This document shows positions 10,690-20,915 of a stretch of DNA of 39,485 nt, one piece after another. Source of the stretch: Phoronis australis (lineage: Eukaryota; Phoronida; Phoronidae); assembly GCA_002633005.1 (NCBI GenBank), contig NMRA01000234.1, positions 514,482 through 553,966 on the forward strand, read 5' to 3'. The notes beneath the pieces are model-generated. The model had not been told where the DNA came from, ran no database searches, and saw only the letters and a program-made list of their open reading frames with translations. A program made the position numbers and the translations under genes. Position 1 is the first letter of the stretch; each line of letters starts with the position of its first letter.

Positions 10690-11030
10690 TCCAGCACCAA
10701 TCGATTGGAGTGGCGGCACCCCCTAGAGGTTGTGGTGGTGATTTACCCGTTTCTGCAGATTCTTGCATTTTGCGTCTACTTTTGTATTTACTAAATTAGG
10801 TTTTTCTTTGTGAAAAGAAAAAAACACACCAATGTTGGGTGCCCAGTGCCATTTCTCATCGTGGCATTTTTGTTGAAATGTTGAGACCTATTCATTTTAT
10901 GTTTTTTGGGGAGATATCAACACTTTTGTTTCAATTGGGACTATCCCTTGTATTCAAACTGTTGCCTCATGGAAACATAGCGCCTGCAGTGCACTTTGGG
11001 CGCGTACCAACGTTTTGTGTTACTCTTGTT
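10690..11030 (+). mobile_element. Degenerate right-end fragment of the tandem-repeat element
   Basis: A GGCACCCCCTAGAGG motif sits near 10715. The right end reads GGGCGCGTACCAACGTTTTGTG, then TTACTCTTGTT ending at 11030. This matches the terminal GGGCGCATTTCAACGCTCTGCG plus CTCTTGTT of the copies at 25.16 and 25.97 kb. It lies about 80 bases from the LIM exon at 11110. Confidence 0.5.
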
Positions 11031-11109
11031 TGGTCATGCTCAATCACAAGGGACTCTTGGGCCACAGGCTCTCAAATCCTATAGTTGTGAATTTTGACGA
11101 CTGACCTAC

Positions 11110-11225
11110 CTACAATACGGCTTGCCGTCTTTCTCGTGAAACCCGTCTTCTCCAAAAGGCTGTTTACACTTGGTGCAAAAGAAATGCTCGGGGTGCCACT
11201 TCCGGTCTAAGGCGGTAATCCATTT
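11110..11225 (-). CDS. Paxillin/leupaxin-family LIM protein, exon encoding most of LIM2
   Basis: On the minus strand a 3' splice site (CATATTTTTAG) precedes 11225. The exon then reads [20 protein letters not shown], followed by [18 protein letters not shown], and ends two bases into an Arg codon before the donor GTAGGT. This is the body of a LIM zinc-binding domain with ligands His (WHP), His (EHF), Cys-x2-Cys and the third Cys of the second zinc site; the final Asp ligand should be in the next exon. The phase 0 start joins the exon ending at 14308, which supplies the first Cys-x2-Cys of LIM2. The closest match from memory is paxillin, Hic-5 or leupaxin LIM2. These proteins are adaptors at focal adhesions that bind kinases and cytoskeletal partners. 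The exon for the end of LIM2, and LIM3-LIM4, were not found at lower coordinates. Confidence 0.88.
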
Positions 11226-14200
11226 CTAAAAATATGATGTCCATGTCAGTTGTAATACAAATTTTAGATGATGGCTACATAGGCGTATCTGCACTTGGAT
11301 GCTCGTTTTGGGAGCATAGGTTTTCCCGAATACAGGGGTAGCAGAATCCTCACACCAATGCCTCCCCGGTCTGTTGCCACTTGTTTACCACTGATCCCCG
11401 GTCGCTCTGCATTCCACCCGTCTCTCACTCGCCGCCAAATTCACATTCTTGTCACATCTCTTACAAAATCTCTGTATTTTTTAACAGAGGCTCCGCTGCT
11501 CCTATTATTTTGTTTTAATTTTCGTTAATTTTATTCCGCCCAGAGCCTGAGCTAGACCGGTCTCAGATAGGGGTACACGTACCGTTCATAAGGTCGATGG
11601 AACACATGCGGAGATAAATGTTTTGCGTCGAATTTATTGACTGTTCCCGTAACATTTATTTCAGGCCACGATAAGCTCTGATTTTCGCGAGGGTGCAATT
11701 ACCTTTTCCCAAGCCTTGGGGCGGATCCATGATGTGTTAGGGGACCATTGTATACCTATACATTAACGATTGGGAGCCAATATGCTATAAAAACGCGTTC
11801 ACATCAGTGAAATGTGTCAGTGTGTATACCAAAGAAAAAAACGTATCTAGACAAAGTTGGACTGACCAAACTGCAGTACGTCACTCGCGGTTAAATATCG
11901 CAAGTACAACGAAGTTGAGTTTCGTTCTCACCAAAGATAGACGCTAATTGTCAATCAATTGGTAAGCGCTAATTGTCACAGAGATAGCTGAAGTCACATG
12001 TCCAAAGTGATGTCTTCCCGAGCACTTTTTGACAGCTGATCCCACAACTGGGCGTCTTGGCACATTACTGTTCCCCCATCTGATTTGGTTTCCGGGATCT
12101 AAAGATTGTCTACAATGACCCCTCCCGCCGAGTGCCCGCCAGTATCCCATGTGTCTCTATTCTCCTTTGGATATCCTTGTGTCATCGCTCAATATTTGAA
12201 TACCGTAAAACGAAATCAAGTCGGGGAAATGTCGAATTACACAAACCCTCGACTTTGGAATGCTGAGTATTCAGACAAAGCAGATTCAGCTTTCAAGAAA
12301 AATCCCTGGCTATTTTTGGGCGGTGCATTCCTCAATATTCAAGATGCTACCTTTACGGTAATGGTGTTCGCCGGTGATCGGGGTTCGTACAGTGATCTTT
12401 TTTACAGCCCTTATTTCTCGTTCTTCGTTGAAGAAAAATAAACCTAGTGTGTGGAAGTATGTTGCCAAGACCTCACCTAGTAATATAGACGAATCCGGAA
12501 ACCAGGAAACGCTCTTAATCTTCGAGTTCACTAAAGTTCTGCCTTTCCAGTCTACTTATACCTGTAACGTTTTAGAACACCTGGTCCGAAAGTTTTTCTT
12601 TTTGTGTAACTTTGACCATAACAATCACCTTGTCCAGCTTTACGGACTATTAAATGTAACACAATCAAGGTAATTTTTGGCGCCACTTTCGGACCGATTT
12701 TCCAACAAATCGATGAATTAGCTCCCACCCCCACAAAGTCCACAAAACAAACGTGGTAGCCTACCAAAGGAAGTTAAGAAATAGCACACATAAGCGACTT
12801 TTCGGGAACAAATAAGTGACTTGAAGAAATCATTGTCAACCAGGGCGCTCCATTGGGAATCTCAGCACGCTAATTCATTATCTCTGTGACTGCTCGGTCA
12901 AATTAATTAGAAACACAACATATAGACTATGGGAATATGAAGTACGGTGAAGCTTGCAAATTGTTTTTAAGAACGAATTTTTGTGTCGAAAATGGTCCGC
13001 CGTATATCACTCAACCGTGTCCAGTACGTATCGTGACGTGGAGTTGGGGAATAACACTGCATGACGCGAGCTATGTGAGCTCCCAAGGTAGTGCAAAGGT
13101 CACTATTTGCAGATTTTTTATTTTCACATTTACAAGCTGTCTGTGAACACAACTGCACTTTGTTTAACATGAGATGCTGTTCAAATAGCACTGCCGTTTA
13201 GTTCCTACTATACATTAGCATAGGAGAAGCACGCAAAAACATCTGCAAGGAAGCGACGAAAACTGTGATATCAAAGACAACTTTGCCGAAACGAAATGAT
13301 CAGAAATTAATTTTCTATTCCTTGCTTAAAAACTATTCGAAAATGAAACCAGTTTGGATAATTTGTTACGTATTAACATGCATGTAACTTGGTAGGGAAG
13401 GACTTTGTTGAAGAATCAAGTGGTTTTCGTAGCTTCAGATGGCTATCAATCATGATGCAGGAACGTCAAATAGTACAATACTATGCTAAACATCCTGGCT
13501 CAACATATTTTCATACACGCGCAGTTCATGCACAAGCACACATTCGCACGCGCATACACAAACGCCCATATACATACGACATCTCTTTTCATTAAGATGT
13601 CATGTCATTAAAACCGTGAATATTTAAATTTGTAGCAGTCACCACCTAGTGACTTCCTGGAATCGTTATTTGACAGTGAAATAACAAATTAAAACTGCCT
13701 TGCTTCATTAGGGTAATGGTGAAATATTACCATACTCATTTACATAAAAATAGTCTCGCAAAACGAAACTTTCCCGAGATTGCAATGGTAACTGGTTCTC
13801 GGGTGCCGGGTTTCCGGCACCCTGGGGAACTCGGGGATGTTTCTAAATTAGTACGTCATTTGCATATTCACAATTTAACGATAGTTAGCCTCTTTAATAC
13901 CTGAGGAATTTGTAAATGCGTATACGACAATTGCAAGCAAATGAAGGAATTTTATTATATTCGTTGTCCCCGTGTGCAGTATACTATTCTAGGGAAGACA
14001 CGTACACAACACAAGCCATGCAACCGTTGTGTTCGTCAAAGTTAACAAGCTATAACTGGCTATGAATCCTGCAGATTACAGACAACAGTTCTTTTTACAA
14101 TGACTTAAAAACAGGATTTTTAACTTTTAGGTATCATTAAGGATGAGCTAGGATTTGATGCTAATTATCTGCGTACAAACATAAACTACTCCATCACAAA

Positions 14201-14307
14201 ATCACATGCACTTCTTTGAGCTCATACTTATGGAAATATAACAAAAATATCCGCGATAAGTCGGCTTTTATTCTTCGAGTTCGAGCGTCCAGTAGTCCTA
14301 TACTTAC
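11226..14307 (-). other. Intron of the LIM gene (3082 bp)
   Basis: The intron runs from donor GTAAGT (14307-14302, minus strand) to the TTTTTAG acceptor before 11225. Its contents show no recognisable exon. The longest chance frame on the plus strand (12106-12441) matches no family I know. At 11941-11980 there is a direct repeat of CGCTAATTGTCA, and a CA/CG-rich patch lies at about 13520-13570. Confidence 0.7.
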
Positions 14308-14481
14308 CCCTACGATAGGCTCGTTGCAGTACGAGCATCTAGGTGCAAACAAGTTGTGGTAATCTTTGGAGCAATATGGCTGACCATCCTTCTCAAAGAA
14401 ACTTCCGGTACCCAACTTTCCCTTGCAGTAGTAACACGTGAAGTGGTCCGGATGCCATGTTTTCCCCATGGCCGTGATCAC
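14308..14481 (-). CDS. Paxillin/leupaxin-family LIM protein, exon for LIM1 body and LIM2 start
   Basis: This minus-strand exon of 58 codons lies between acceptor TCCTGGCAG and donor GTAAGT, with phase 0 at both ends. It starts [19 protein letters not shown], contains [19 protein letters not shown] and [13 protein letters not shown], and ends IVG. It holds the LIM1 ligands His, His, Cys-x2-Cys, Cys-x2-Asp, then the first Cys-x2-Cys pair of LIM2. The phrases KTWHPxHF, FFExDGQPYC and KDYHNLFxPRC are strongly characteristic of LIM1 of paxillin, Hic-5 and leupaxin. The apparent in-frame Met just upstream is intronic sequence, since the acceptor falls between it and the conserved VITAMG. This is probably a focal-adhesion scaffold acting in the cytoplasm at integrin sites. 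Which paralogue it is cannot be settled without the N-terminal LD motifs. Confidence 0.92.
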
Positions 14482-15025
14482 CTGCCAGGACAAAACGTTT
14501 CAAATAAGTTTGCATTTATTTCTCAGGACATTATCGGTTTTACTGTCGAAAAACGAATTTTTGGGATTGTTGCTGGGTAGGATAAACTTCTTGAAGTAAT
14601 TAGCTTTTACCAGAACTATAAAACAATAAAATTATGAGATTACTACAAGTCGCCAATTCTCCACTTTGCGTGCCAGACATTTGCTGAAATCAAGACCAGT
14701 GACTTTTAGCAATTAAATTCGGCTTAAAATAATTCTCCATTTACATAGTGGGATCCAGCTCCGCCACCAGGGCGTTAGACTGTGACTGCGGAAGTTCCAG
14801 ATTCGATTTCGCGATGTGGATGGTCCCTAAAAATACTTTTGGCTTTAATGGTTCTATCGCCGACAATGTCACTTTAAAATCAATGAGAACCGCCACGTGT
14901 CTTTCATCAAGGATCACTGCTAAAACTGTTGCTTTGTAGCAACCTCTGCTTTTACGGTCAGGCGGGAGTCACATTTGGTACACAATTTACGCGACCACAA
15001 AGTCAACAGATTTTTCATTTCTTAC
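14482..15025 (-). other. Intron of the LIM gene (544 bp)
   Basis: This lies between the donor at 15025-15021 (GTAAG) and the acceptor at 14482. No other feature is seen. Confidence 0.75.
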
Positions 15026-15082
15026 CTGTCCAATTATTGCTTGGTTACACTTGGCGCATTCACCCATGCTTCGTTTTATTGC
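15026..15082 (-). CDS. Paxillin/leupaxin-family LIM protein, exon with first half of LIM1
   Basis: On the minus strand the frame ends in GECAKCNQAIIGQ followed by donor GTAAG. The phase 0 junction connects directly to [11 protein letters not shown] of the next exon. This supplies the first Cys-x2-Cys of LIM1, matching the family pattern in which LIM1 opens CxxCxxPIxGQ before VxTAxGKTWHP. The 5' boundary is uncertain: an in-frame TAG limits the frame, so the exon starts at 15082 (after ATAG) or a few codons later (after GAAG near 15071), and neither candidate has a good pyrimidine tract. The upstream exons with the LD motifs that bind FAK and vinculin in this family were not identified. Confidence 0.8.
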
Positions 15083-15805
15083 CTATCGTTCCCTCTGATT
15101 ATAAGTCCATCAGAGTGACGCGCCTTGATGCAAGAAACGTCATCAATTTTGACGCTATTGTTGACGTAAGAATTACAAAACAACATGTCTTGTCTTTTTC
15201 TTCAGTTGTTGCAGTTATGAAGACAAAGCCATTTATGTTCATAGAAAAATACGTATTTTACGTAGTGCTGGCAAAACAGGCTTTAAAATAAGTCCTCAGT
15301 CAGACAGATTGTTAAATACGTGTATGTAAAAATATACGTATTTCAGTTACTCGCAAGTCTTGTCTTATGTGCGGACTGGATTTTGAAGAACAACTTCTTC
15401 GATAAGGCATGTTTATGCCGTAAGGCAAACTTTACCTATGCATATCACGAATGCAAAATAGTGGGCAACGTATAATCGAGAAAAGTTGGATAGTAGTTTT
15501 GAATCATACGTAAAAATGCCTTTGTTATCGAAAGAGAAACTAAAGTTTTCACAATGGGTGAGTGAGACAAAATATAGCCTTTAAACTATGTGCGCACATC
15601 CGCCACGTTGCCAACAGCTACCCAACACCAATCACATCCTTAGACATTATATCAACCCTCCAGATGAAATTCTTGGTGAAAAATAAAGGAATCAAAATAC
15701 TGAAATAAGCCCCAGGAGTTTTGAACAGTTTATTTTCTTAACCTTGTTCTATAAGTCAGCCATTATTCTGCCCTCCTGCCTCTCCATTCCTCCCTCCCCT
15801 CACTC
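15083..15805. other. Probable LIM-gene intron, nothing recognised
   Basis: No exon with LD motifs (LDxLLxxL) is evident on the minus strand. The sequence is AT-rich and unremarkable. Confidence 0.4.
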
Positions 15806-16030
15806 CAGGAGACGCTGTGGTTCAGTGATTTGTGGTAGCTCAGGACTCCCGTTTGGGAGACCCGGGTTCGAATCTTGACTTTATTGGCAGACAATTGAGC
15901 ATTGCACAAAGGCATCTCCTACTCCTCTGAGCTTGGTCTTACTAGTGAATGTGTGAAAGGGAGAGAATGAGAACCTGGATATAATGCGAAAGCAATTTCT
16001 GGGGCTGTGCTCATATTTTTTTTCTCTCCA
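15806..16030 (+). mobile_element. tRNA-derived SINE
   Basis: The head resembles a tRNA with RNA polymerase III boxes: an A-box-like TGTGGTTCAGTGATTTGTGG at 15816-15835 and a B box GGGTTCGAATC at 15864-15874. A GGGAGACCC stretch sits between them. The acceptor stem does not close well, so this is not a functional tRNA. A tRNA-unrelated body follows (GCACAAAGGCATCTCC, GAGCTTGGTCTTACTAG). The 3' edge, near a T-rich run at about 16015-16030, is estimated. Confidence 0.65.
15864..15874 (+). promoter_or_regulatory. Pol III B box of the SINE
   Basis: GGGTTCGAATC matches the B-box consensus GGTTCGANNCC except at its last base. It lies about 50 bases after the A-box-like element, the usual spacing for tRNA-derived promoters. 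Confidence 0.6.
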
Positions 16031-16189
16031 GGCTTCCTCCCTCCCGTTGGAAACCCAAACACATTTACCATATGAAATATTTATTTACTTCACTAAAACG
16101 AGAATTATTGGGCCCCCAAATTCCGAAAGTCTCTCTTCAGTTTGCCTTTAGACCTGTGCAGCAGAAGCATAGTAAAACATTTAATAAAT

Positions 16190-16600
16190 AGCCAAATAGT
16201 ACACAACTCCATTCTCCTGACATGTTTCGATGTACACTCCTCATTCTCAAAGGGATAAGGACCAGGGCAAGGTAACAAGTCAAAGGTCATGCCGGTATGA
16301 GACATGATAGGTCAGATACATAATGGTAAACAAGCCTCTACCGTAGACAATGACTTCAAAACAAAGTGAAACCAAGGTAGTGTATTTACACATCATCAGG
16401 GATGGTTTTACCTAATGAATCAGTATTCTCCAGTCTATCGTTTGTCCTGGCACTGTCCAAGATAACTGGACGTACACTGAGTAGTCTGACATGCATTCTG
16501 GATGATATCTAGGACTATAATGTTCATATTACTCCCAGATGATATGCAGATGTTTTAAATATTAGAACCTCTCTAATTGAACACATGCTCAACCCGCGAT
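16190..16600 (+). mobile_element. Penelope-derived segment, inverted relative to 21150-21565
   Basis: Read on the plus strand this matches the minus strand of 21565-21150. Landmarks are GAGAATGAGGAGTGTACAT (inverse), CTCTACCGTAGACAATGA, TCTGACATGCATTCTGGATG and TTAGAACCTCT. In the other copy this sequence runs into a Penelope-like reverse transcriptase frame, so here only its upstream part survives before the sequence switches to the GCGATCG-rich repeat near 16590. Confidence 0.65.
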
Positions 16601-17064
16601 CGCGAACGGCCGGGGAAGGCGATCGAGAGCGAAACCTTGCAGGCAGACGAGAGTGACGTGCCCAGTGAGTTTAAGTGTCATTTTCCTCTTAATTAGAGGC
16701 TACTTTGGTACGAATGCGACTCACAGAAAAGCGTCAGAGTGTAGCCATTGTTGTGGATCTGAAATTATACTTGGCTTTTGTTTATTTTTAAAATAAAGAG
16801 CTCAGAAAGCAATGGCTTTCGGTAAAGTGCCTGGCGCCTCGTAAAATCGACAATTTCTACTTGTTACTAACAATTCCAGGGTTCTTAAGTAGAGACGTGT
16901 GACGTTTATAGTTTAATCGTCCCTGGAGACACCTTTGTTAGTTATGATCTTTGAAACAATTCGAGATATTTACCAATACAAGCAGGTCTTAGTGTGAGAC
17001 AGCGATCGGGAACGAACTCGTTAATTCTCTATAGCGATCGTGAACGCAAAAAAGCGATCGTGAA
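16590..17064 (-). repeat. Diverged inverted copy of the 564-bp repeat, with clustered GCGATCGNGAACG motifs
   Basis: The ends resemble the reverse complement of 19120-19683. One end has CAACCCGCGATCGCGAACG and GGAAGGCGATCGAGAGCGAA; the other has AGCGATCGGGAACG. The middle is much more diverged. GCGATCGTGAACG occurs twice 20 bases apart near 17033 and 17053. Together with 19120-20508 it forms inverted arms around the zinc-finger candidate. Confidence 0.5.
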
Positions 17065-17408
17065 CGCACATTTTTTTTCTCTGCATTGGCCTGAATAGTC
17101 GTTCAAGTTACGGTATTATGTCAAGAAATTTAGAATAATACGGACCCTGAGTTAGTTGATGGGTTAATTATTAATTACATTTCATCGTTTTTTTCATGAT
17201 TTCTTTGTGAGATTTAGCCTAACAAACATAACTGAATGCGTTTAATTTTTTTCACTTGAACTGTAGCCACACGACAAGTCCTTCAGGGTGTTAAAGTCCA
17301 CGCCTTCAAAAAAGAGTAGCACAACTGCTGCATGTCACAAAGGAATGTATGTGTGTGTATGTTGTGGAGCTTCGTTCAGGAACTAAGAAATCGACTTAGT
17401 ATGACCAA
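17065..17408 (+). other. Region upstream of the zinc-finger frame
   Basis: No TATA box or exon can be assigned with confidence. It could hold the promoter and 5'UTR of the zinc-finger candidate, or an upstream intron, since TCGACTTAG just before the ATG is a weak acceptor-like site. Confidence 0.3.
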
Positions 17409-17698
17409 ATGGCAATAAAACACAGTGACACTACAGCAAGCAAGACCTTTACCAGCCCTGTGATTGACGCGTTGCATGCGTCATCAGTTTTTTTACCGAT
17501 AGGAAAACAACATGAAGCATCGTGCTCAGGGACCAAGTCGATTCAGTGTCCTATCTGTGATCAACGTTTCACGGAAAGAGTGAGCCTGACGCGACACACT
17601 GCGTCACAGCACGAGGTGAGTGTGGCATGTCATGCAAACAGTATGCCTCCTTCTACAGACATAAGAAGCAGAAACGTCATGAAAGAAATCATTAAGTC
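17409..17698 (+). CDS. C2H2 zinc-finger protein, candidate first coding exon
   Basis: The frame starts at ATG 17409 and runs 102 codons to TAA at 17715. Near residues 47-67 it encodes one C2H2 finger: QCPICDQRFTERVSLTRHTA then SQH, i.e. Cys-x2-Cys-x12-His-x4-His with the conserved Phe and Leu. This fold normally binds DNA or RNA. Two exon ends are possible. A strong donor, GAG/GTGAGT, follows the finger at 17613 (phase 0). A weak donor, AAG/GTTGTT, at 17698 (phase 1) would match the phase of the candidate exon at 18373. I chose the second because its phase fits. The start codon context is only fair (C at -3, G at +4). The paralogue and function are unknown. It could be a fragment of a larger zinc-finger gene. 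Confidence 0.45.
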
Positions 17699-18372
17699 CA
17701 GTGGAGAAGGTTGTTAAGTCAATATAGTTTATTCAGATTTACAGAGTTTATGGTTAGTAATTGTCTGATGTGATATTATTTGACGTTTCGTTTTGAACCT
17801 TTTTTCCTCAAGTTTCTTTCTATGTTTGAGTTATTTCAATAGGATCTTTAACAGAATCAGTGCATTTTTGTACTCTTTAGGTAGATTTAAATGACCATAC
17901 TAAGTGTCATTGGGCAATACTTACATACAATTGTATTTGACCAATTAGTATTTTAAAAAAGAATATATGTCTATGATTATTGTAGAAATTGCTTTCATAT
18001 TGTTATTGATTTCTTTACCTGTGAGAGACTATCATACGATCAATCAGTCCGAAATACATTGTCTATGATTCAGTGATGATTTAGTCTAACACATTCCAAA
18101 AGTTATTCGTAGGAAATATTCAATGGGTTTGTTATGTTGATTTCCCTAAAACAATATTCTATATATTTTTGTATGACCAATTTTGAGGTATGTGTGATAA
18201 AAAATTAATATTATAATAGAAATGTTATAATATCGTTGTTGATTTCCTGTGTAAATCACTACAGTGTGTAGTTGAAGTGAGGTTAAAAACAACATGTTGA
18301 CCACGTTTCGAGAGAATCACAATATAGTATGTGTATTATAACTGTCTCAATCTTTTTCAATGTCACACTGCA
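17699..18372 (+). other. Candidate intron of the zinc-finger gene
   Basis: AT-rich (many TTTT and ATAT runs) with no open coding stretch. It ends in the acceptor TTTTTCAATGTCACACTGCAG at 18372, which has a fair pyrimidine tract. Confidence 0.35.
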
Positions 18373-18504
18373 GATCATGAACTGAAGATGCACCGTGAAC
18401 TTCGGACCAAGACTACAAAACAGAAGAATCAAACACAACGTACATTCAAGCCACACGGGTGCCACAAGTCAATCTGTTCACCTCTGTATCGATGTTATCA
18501 GTAA
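18373..18504 (+). CDS. Candidate second and last exon of the zinc-finger gene
   Basis: After a good acceptor (CACACTGCAG), the frame that needs one base from the previous exon reads HELKMHRELRTKTTKQKNQT, then QRTFKPHGCHKS and on to TAA at 18502-18504. HELKMHR resembles the second half of a C2H2 finger (His-x-Leu-x-x-His), and the tail is basic. The phase matches the donor at 17698. A 3'UTR-like stretch with AATAAA at 18955 follows. The join is inferred from phase only. Confidence 0.35.
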   Translation, partial: DHELKMHRELRTKTTKQKNQTQRTFKPHGCHKSICSPLYRCYQ

Positions 18505-19119
18505 AACATCAAGTAAATTCCCACCCGTTTATCAGCACATCAGTTTACACAACTTCTGGCAATTTCTTGAATCTCAGACATTCAAGAGCGGGAATCTTTG
18601 AATCATCTCGTGAATGGTGTTACCGCACTCCTCTCTCTCCCCATGGGCAAGCTCGTCATCATTCTGTGACTTCACTGGCTATTTGTTTTTTTTCTTTTGC
18701 TGTCACTATTTTGCAAGACGATTTGACACTTGCTTTCATCTGCTGCAACAATTTATTGTTTACCTTTGGCTGACATGCCACATTGGAACAACTCCTGGGT
18801 GAGCCTTCAGTTTAGAATCCCTTGTTCCCAGGGGTTTCGTCTAAAAGTAGATGTCTGTATTTCAAAACCATGGTAGGGTGTACCTTCACGTCGTGGGTAA
18901 CATGTTCGGTAAAGCTCGCCTCACAATAACAGTGAACTTGTTTCCTGAAATGAAAATAAATTCATTTGTGAAAATATTTATAACTAAAATAGTATGCTTG
19001 GTGTACATGTAGTGCTTATGGGGATTTACTGATAATATGCCATGCTATTGTTTAGTTTTGATACGAAAGTAACACAGTAATTACGCAAAATGTGATTAAT
19101 TCATTGCACCACACTTAGT
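18505..19119 (+). other. Candidate 3'UTR and spacer
   Basis: No gene is seen. Overlapping open frames at 18459-18802 lack family features. AATAAA at 18955-18960 could end the zinc-finger transcript. Confidence 0.3.
18955..18960 (+). terminator. Poly(A) signal AATAAA
   Basis: A canonical hexamer about 450 bases after the candidate stop at 18504 (GAAATGAAAATAAATTC context). Confidence 0.3.
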
Positions 19120-19683
19120 TTGTAACCTTTTTCACGTTTTATAAGTAAAAAGTTCATTATTACACCACGATGCGTTCCCGATCTCATGAACAAAACACAA
19201 ACTTCCCGATCGCTTATCTTTGCATTCTCCGCTTTCAACACAAAAATGTCGAAAATTCAGAGATCCTGACAAAACTACTAAAAACCAAGTGTTGCGTTAT
19301 ATTTTCAAACGTCATTTCTTCATAACTTCATGGTCAATTTATTGATTTAGTGTCAAAATAACCGCAATTTTCCAAAATGACATACAAATCACCTTCGGCT
19401 CATGCGATGCCTCGGTTAACGTGATTTCTTTTCGCCAATAATTAGGAGAGACACTAGCCTAAACCTCTACCTGCCCTTCCTCAATGTGTTACGCCTTGAA
19501 CTCATGTCTCCGTTTTCACATTGGAAGCAAAAACAACGAAAATTCATCAAATTTACTCATCTTGCCCGGCTTTGCATCTCGCGCCAAATTTCGTTCTCGA
19601 TCGCCTTCCGGGCGTTCTCGATCTCGGGTTGGCCGGGGTGTGCTCAGATATACGTGTATCAGCCAACATAACAGGCACCACAG
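19120..19683 (+). repeat. 564-bp repeat, direct copy 1
   Basis: Identical in length to 19945-20508 (offset 825), with about nine to ten substitutions visible by eye, roughly 98% identity. Frames at 19484-19671 recur exactly offset by 825, which shows they follow the repeat and are not independent genes. It contains inverse GCGATCGNGAACG-type motifs at both ends (CCCGATCGC, CGTTCTCGATCGC). Confidence 0.9.
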
Positions 19684-19735
19684 TATGGGCAGCGAAAAGG
19701 TTCAAAATAGACAACACTGCCAAATAAACAAGTTA

Positions 19736-19943
19736 GTTTTCAAACAGACAGGTTATTTGGTTCAGTTTTGGCAAACAGACAGGTTATTTGGTTAAATTTC
19801 TACAAACAGACAGGTTATTTGGTTAAATTTCGACAAACAGACAGGTTATTTAGCGAACGAACAAGTTAGTTGCGCCAAACAGACAGGTTACTCGGGCCGA
19901 ACGAACAGGTTACTTGTCGAACGAACAGGTCACTTCTACCAAA
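19736..19943 (+). repeat. Minisatellite of CAAACAGACAGGTTATTTGG units
   Basis: About seven imperfect units of roughly 25-31 bp between the two 564-bp copies. Later units shift to GAACGAACAGGTTACTTG. It ends at the N at 19944. Confidence 0.85.
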
Positions 19944-19944
19944 N
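19944..19944. other. Single N at the junction before repeat copy 2
   Basis: One ambiguous base sits exactly between the minisatellite and the first base of the second 564-bp copy. Such placement suggests an assembly join rather than a sequencing ambiguity. Confidence 0.6.
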
Positions 19945-20508
19945 TTGTAACCTTTTTCACGTTTTATAAGTAAAAAGTTCATTATTTCACCACGATGCGT
20001 TCCCGATCTCATAAACAAAACACAAACTTCCCGATCGCTTATCTTTGCATTCTCCGCTTTCAACAGAAAAATGTCGAAAATTCAGAGATCCTGACAAAAC
20101 TACTAAAAACCAAGTGCTGCGTTATATTTTCAAACGTCATTTCTTCATAACTTCATGGTCAATTTATTGATTTAGTGTCAAAATAACCGCAATTTTCCAA
20201 AATGACATACAAATCACCTTCGGCTCATGCGATGCCTGGGTTAACGTGACTTCTTTTCGCCAATAATTAGAAGAGACACTAGCCTAAACCTCTACCTGCC
20301 CTTCCTCAATGTGTTACGCCTTGAACTCATGCCTCCGTTTTCACATTGGAAGCAAAAACAACGAAAATTCATCAAATTTACTCATCTTGCCCGGCTTTGC
20401 TTCTCGCGCCAAATTTCGTTCTCGATCGCCTTCCGGGCGTTCTCGATCTCGGGTTGGCCGGGGTGTGCTCAGATATACGTGTATCAGCCAACATAACAGG
20501 CACCACAG
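19945..20508 (+). repeat. 564-bp repeat, direct copy 2
   Basis: Near-identical to 19120-19683 without indels. Downstream flanks differ (CCACATGTGAG here, TATGGGCAGCG after copy 1). Either a tandem duplication that enclosed the minisatellite or a false duplication of the assembly. Confidence 0.9.
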
Positions 20509-20773
20509 CCACATGTGAGCGTGTGAACAAAGGCAGACGATATTTAGGCGAAAACAGACTACTGAAAGCTAGTGAAAGTTCAACGAATTTTCAGATCAAC
20601 ACATTAATGTTAAAACGTTTTGGATACGGTTCAGCACAATTGTATAAAACTGTCCTACTTATAAGACACTGCAGTGTTTTACTGATAAACCACCCTCTCC
20701 AACACTATACCGGTATTGTGTGTCAGCCCAGAAAGATAATCAGCATGTAGTTTATCAATCAGAGTAGCTGGAA

Positions 20774-20915
20774 ACTGATTTTTCTGTAGTATTGACAGAC
20801 AAATCCTTGGCTCATACTGATTTTTCTGTAGTATTACAGACAAATCCTTGGCTCATACTGATTTTTCTGTAGTATTACAGACAAATCCTTGGCTCATACC
20901 GATTTTTCTGTATTT
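20774..20915 (+). repeat. 41-42 bp tandem repeat, about 3.4 units
   Basis: Units start at 20774, 20816, 20857 and 20898 with ACTGATTTTTCTGTAGTATT and end CTTGGCTCAT. The first carries one extra G and the last is partial. It abuts the 3' end of the Penelope-like reverse transcriptase fragment, a common place for short tandem repeats in such elements. Confidence 0.9.

Noticed and set aside
12106-12441. 111-codon plus-strand frame in the LIM-gene intron
   Set aside because: No recognisable motif, no splice or promoter context, and antisense to a real gene's intron.
15806-15885. tRNA gene
   Set aside because: A and B boxes are present but the cloverleaf does not close and a SINE-like body follows; annotated as a SINE.
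18459-18802. Overlapping frames after the zinc-finger candidate
   Set aside because: No domain signature; more likely 3'UTR of the candidate transcript.
20774-20915. CRISPR-like array
   Set aside because: The 41-42 bp units are directly contiguous without unique spacers, so this is a plain tandem repeat in a eukaryotic context.
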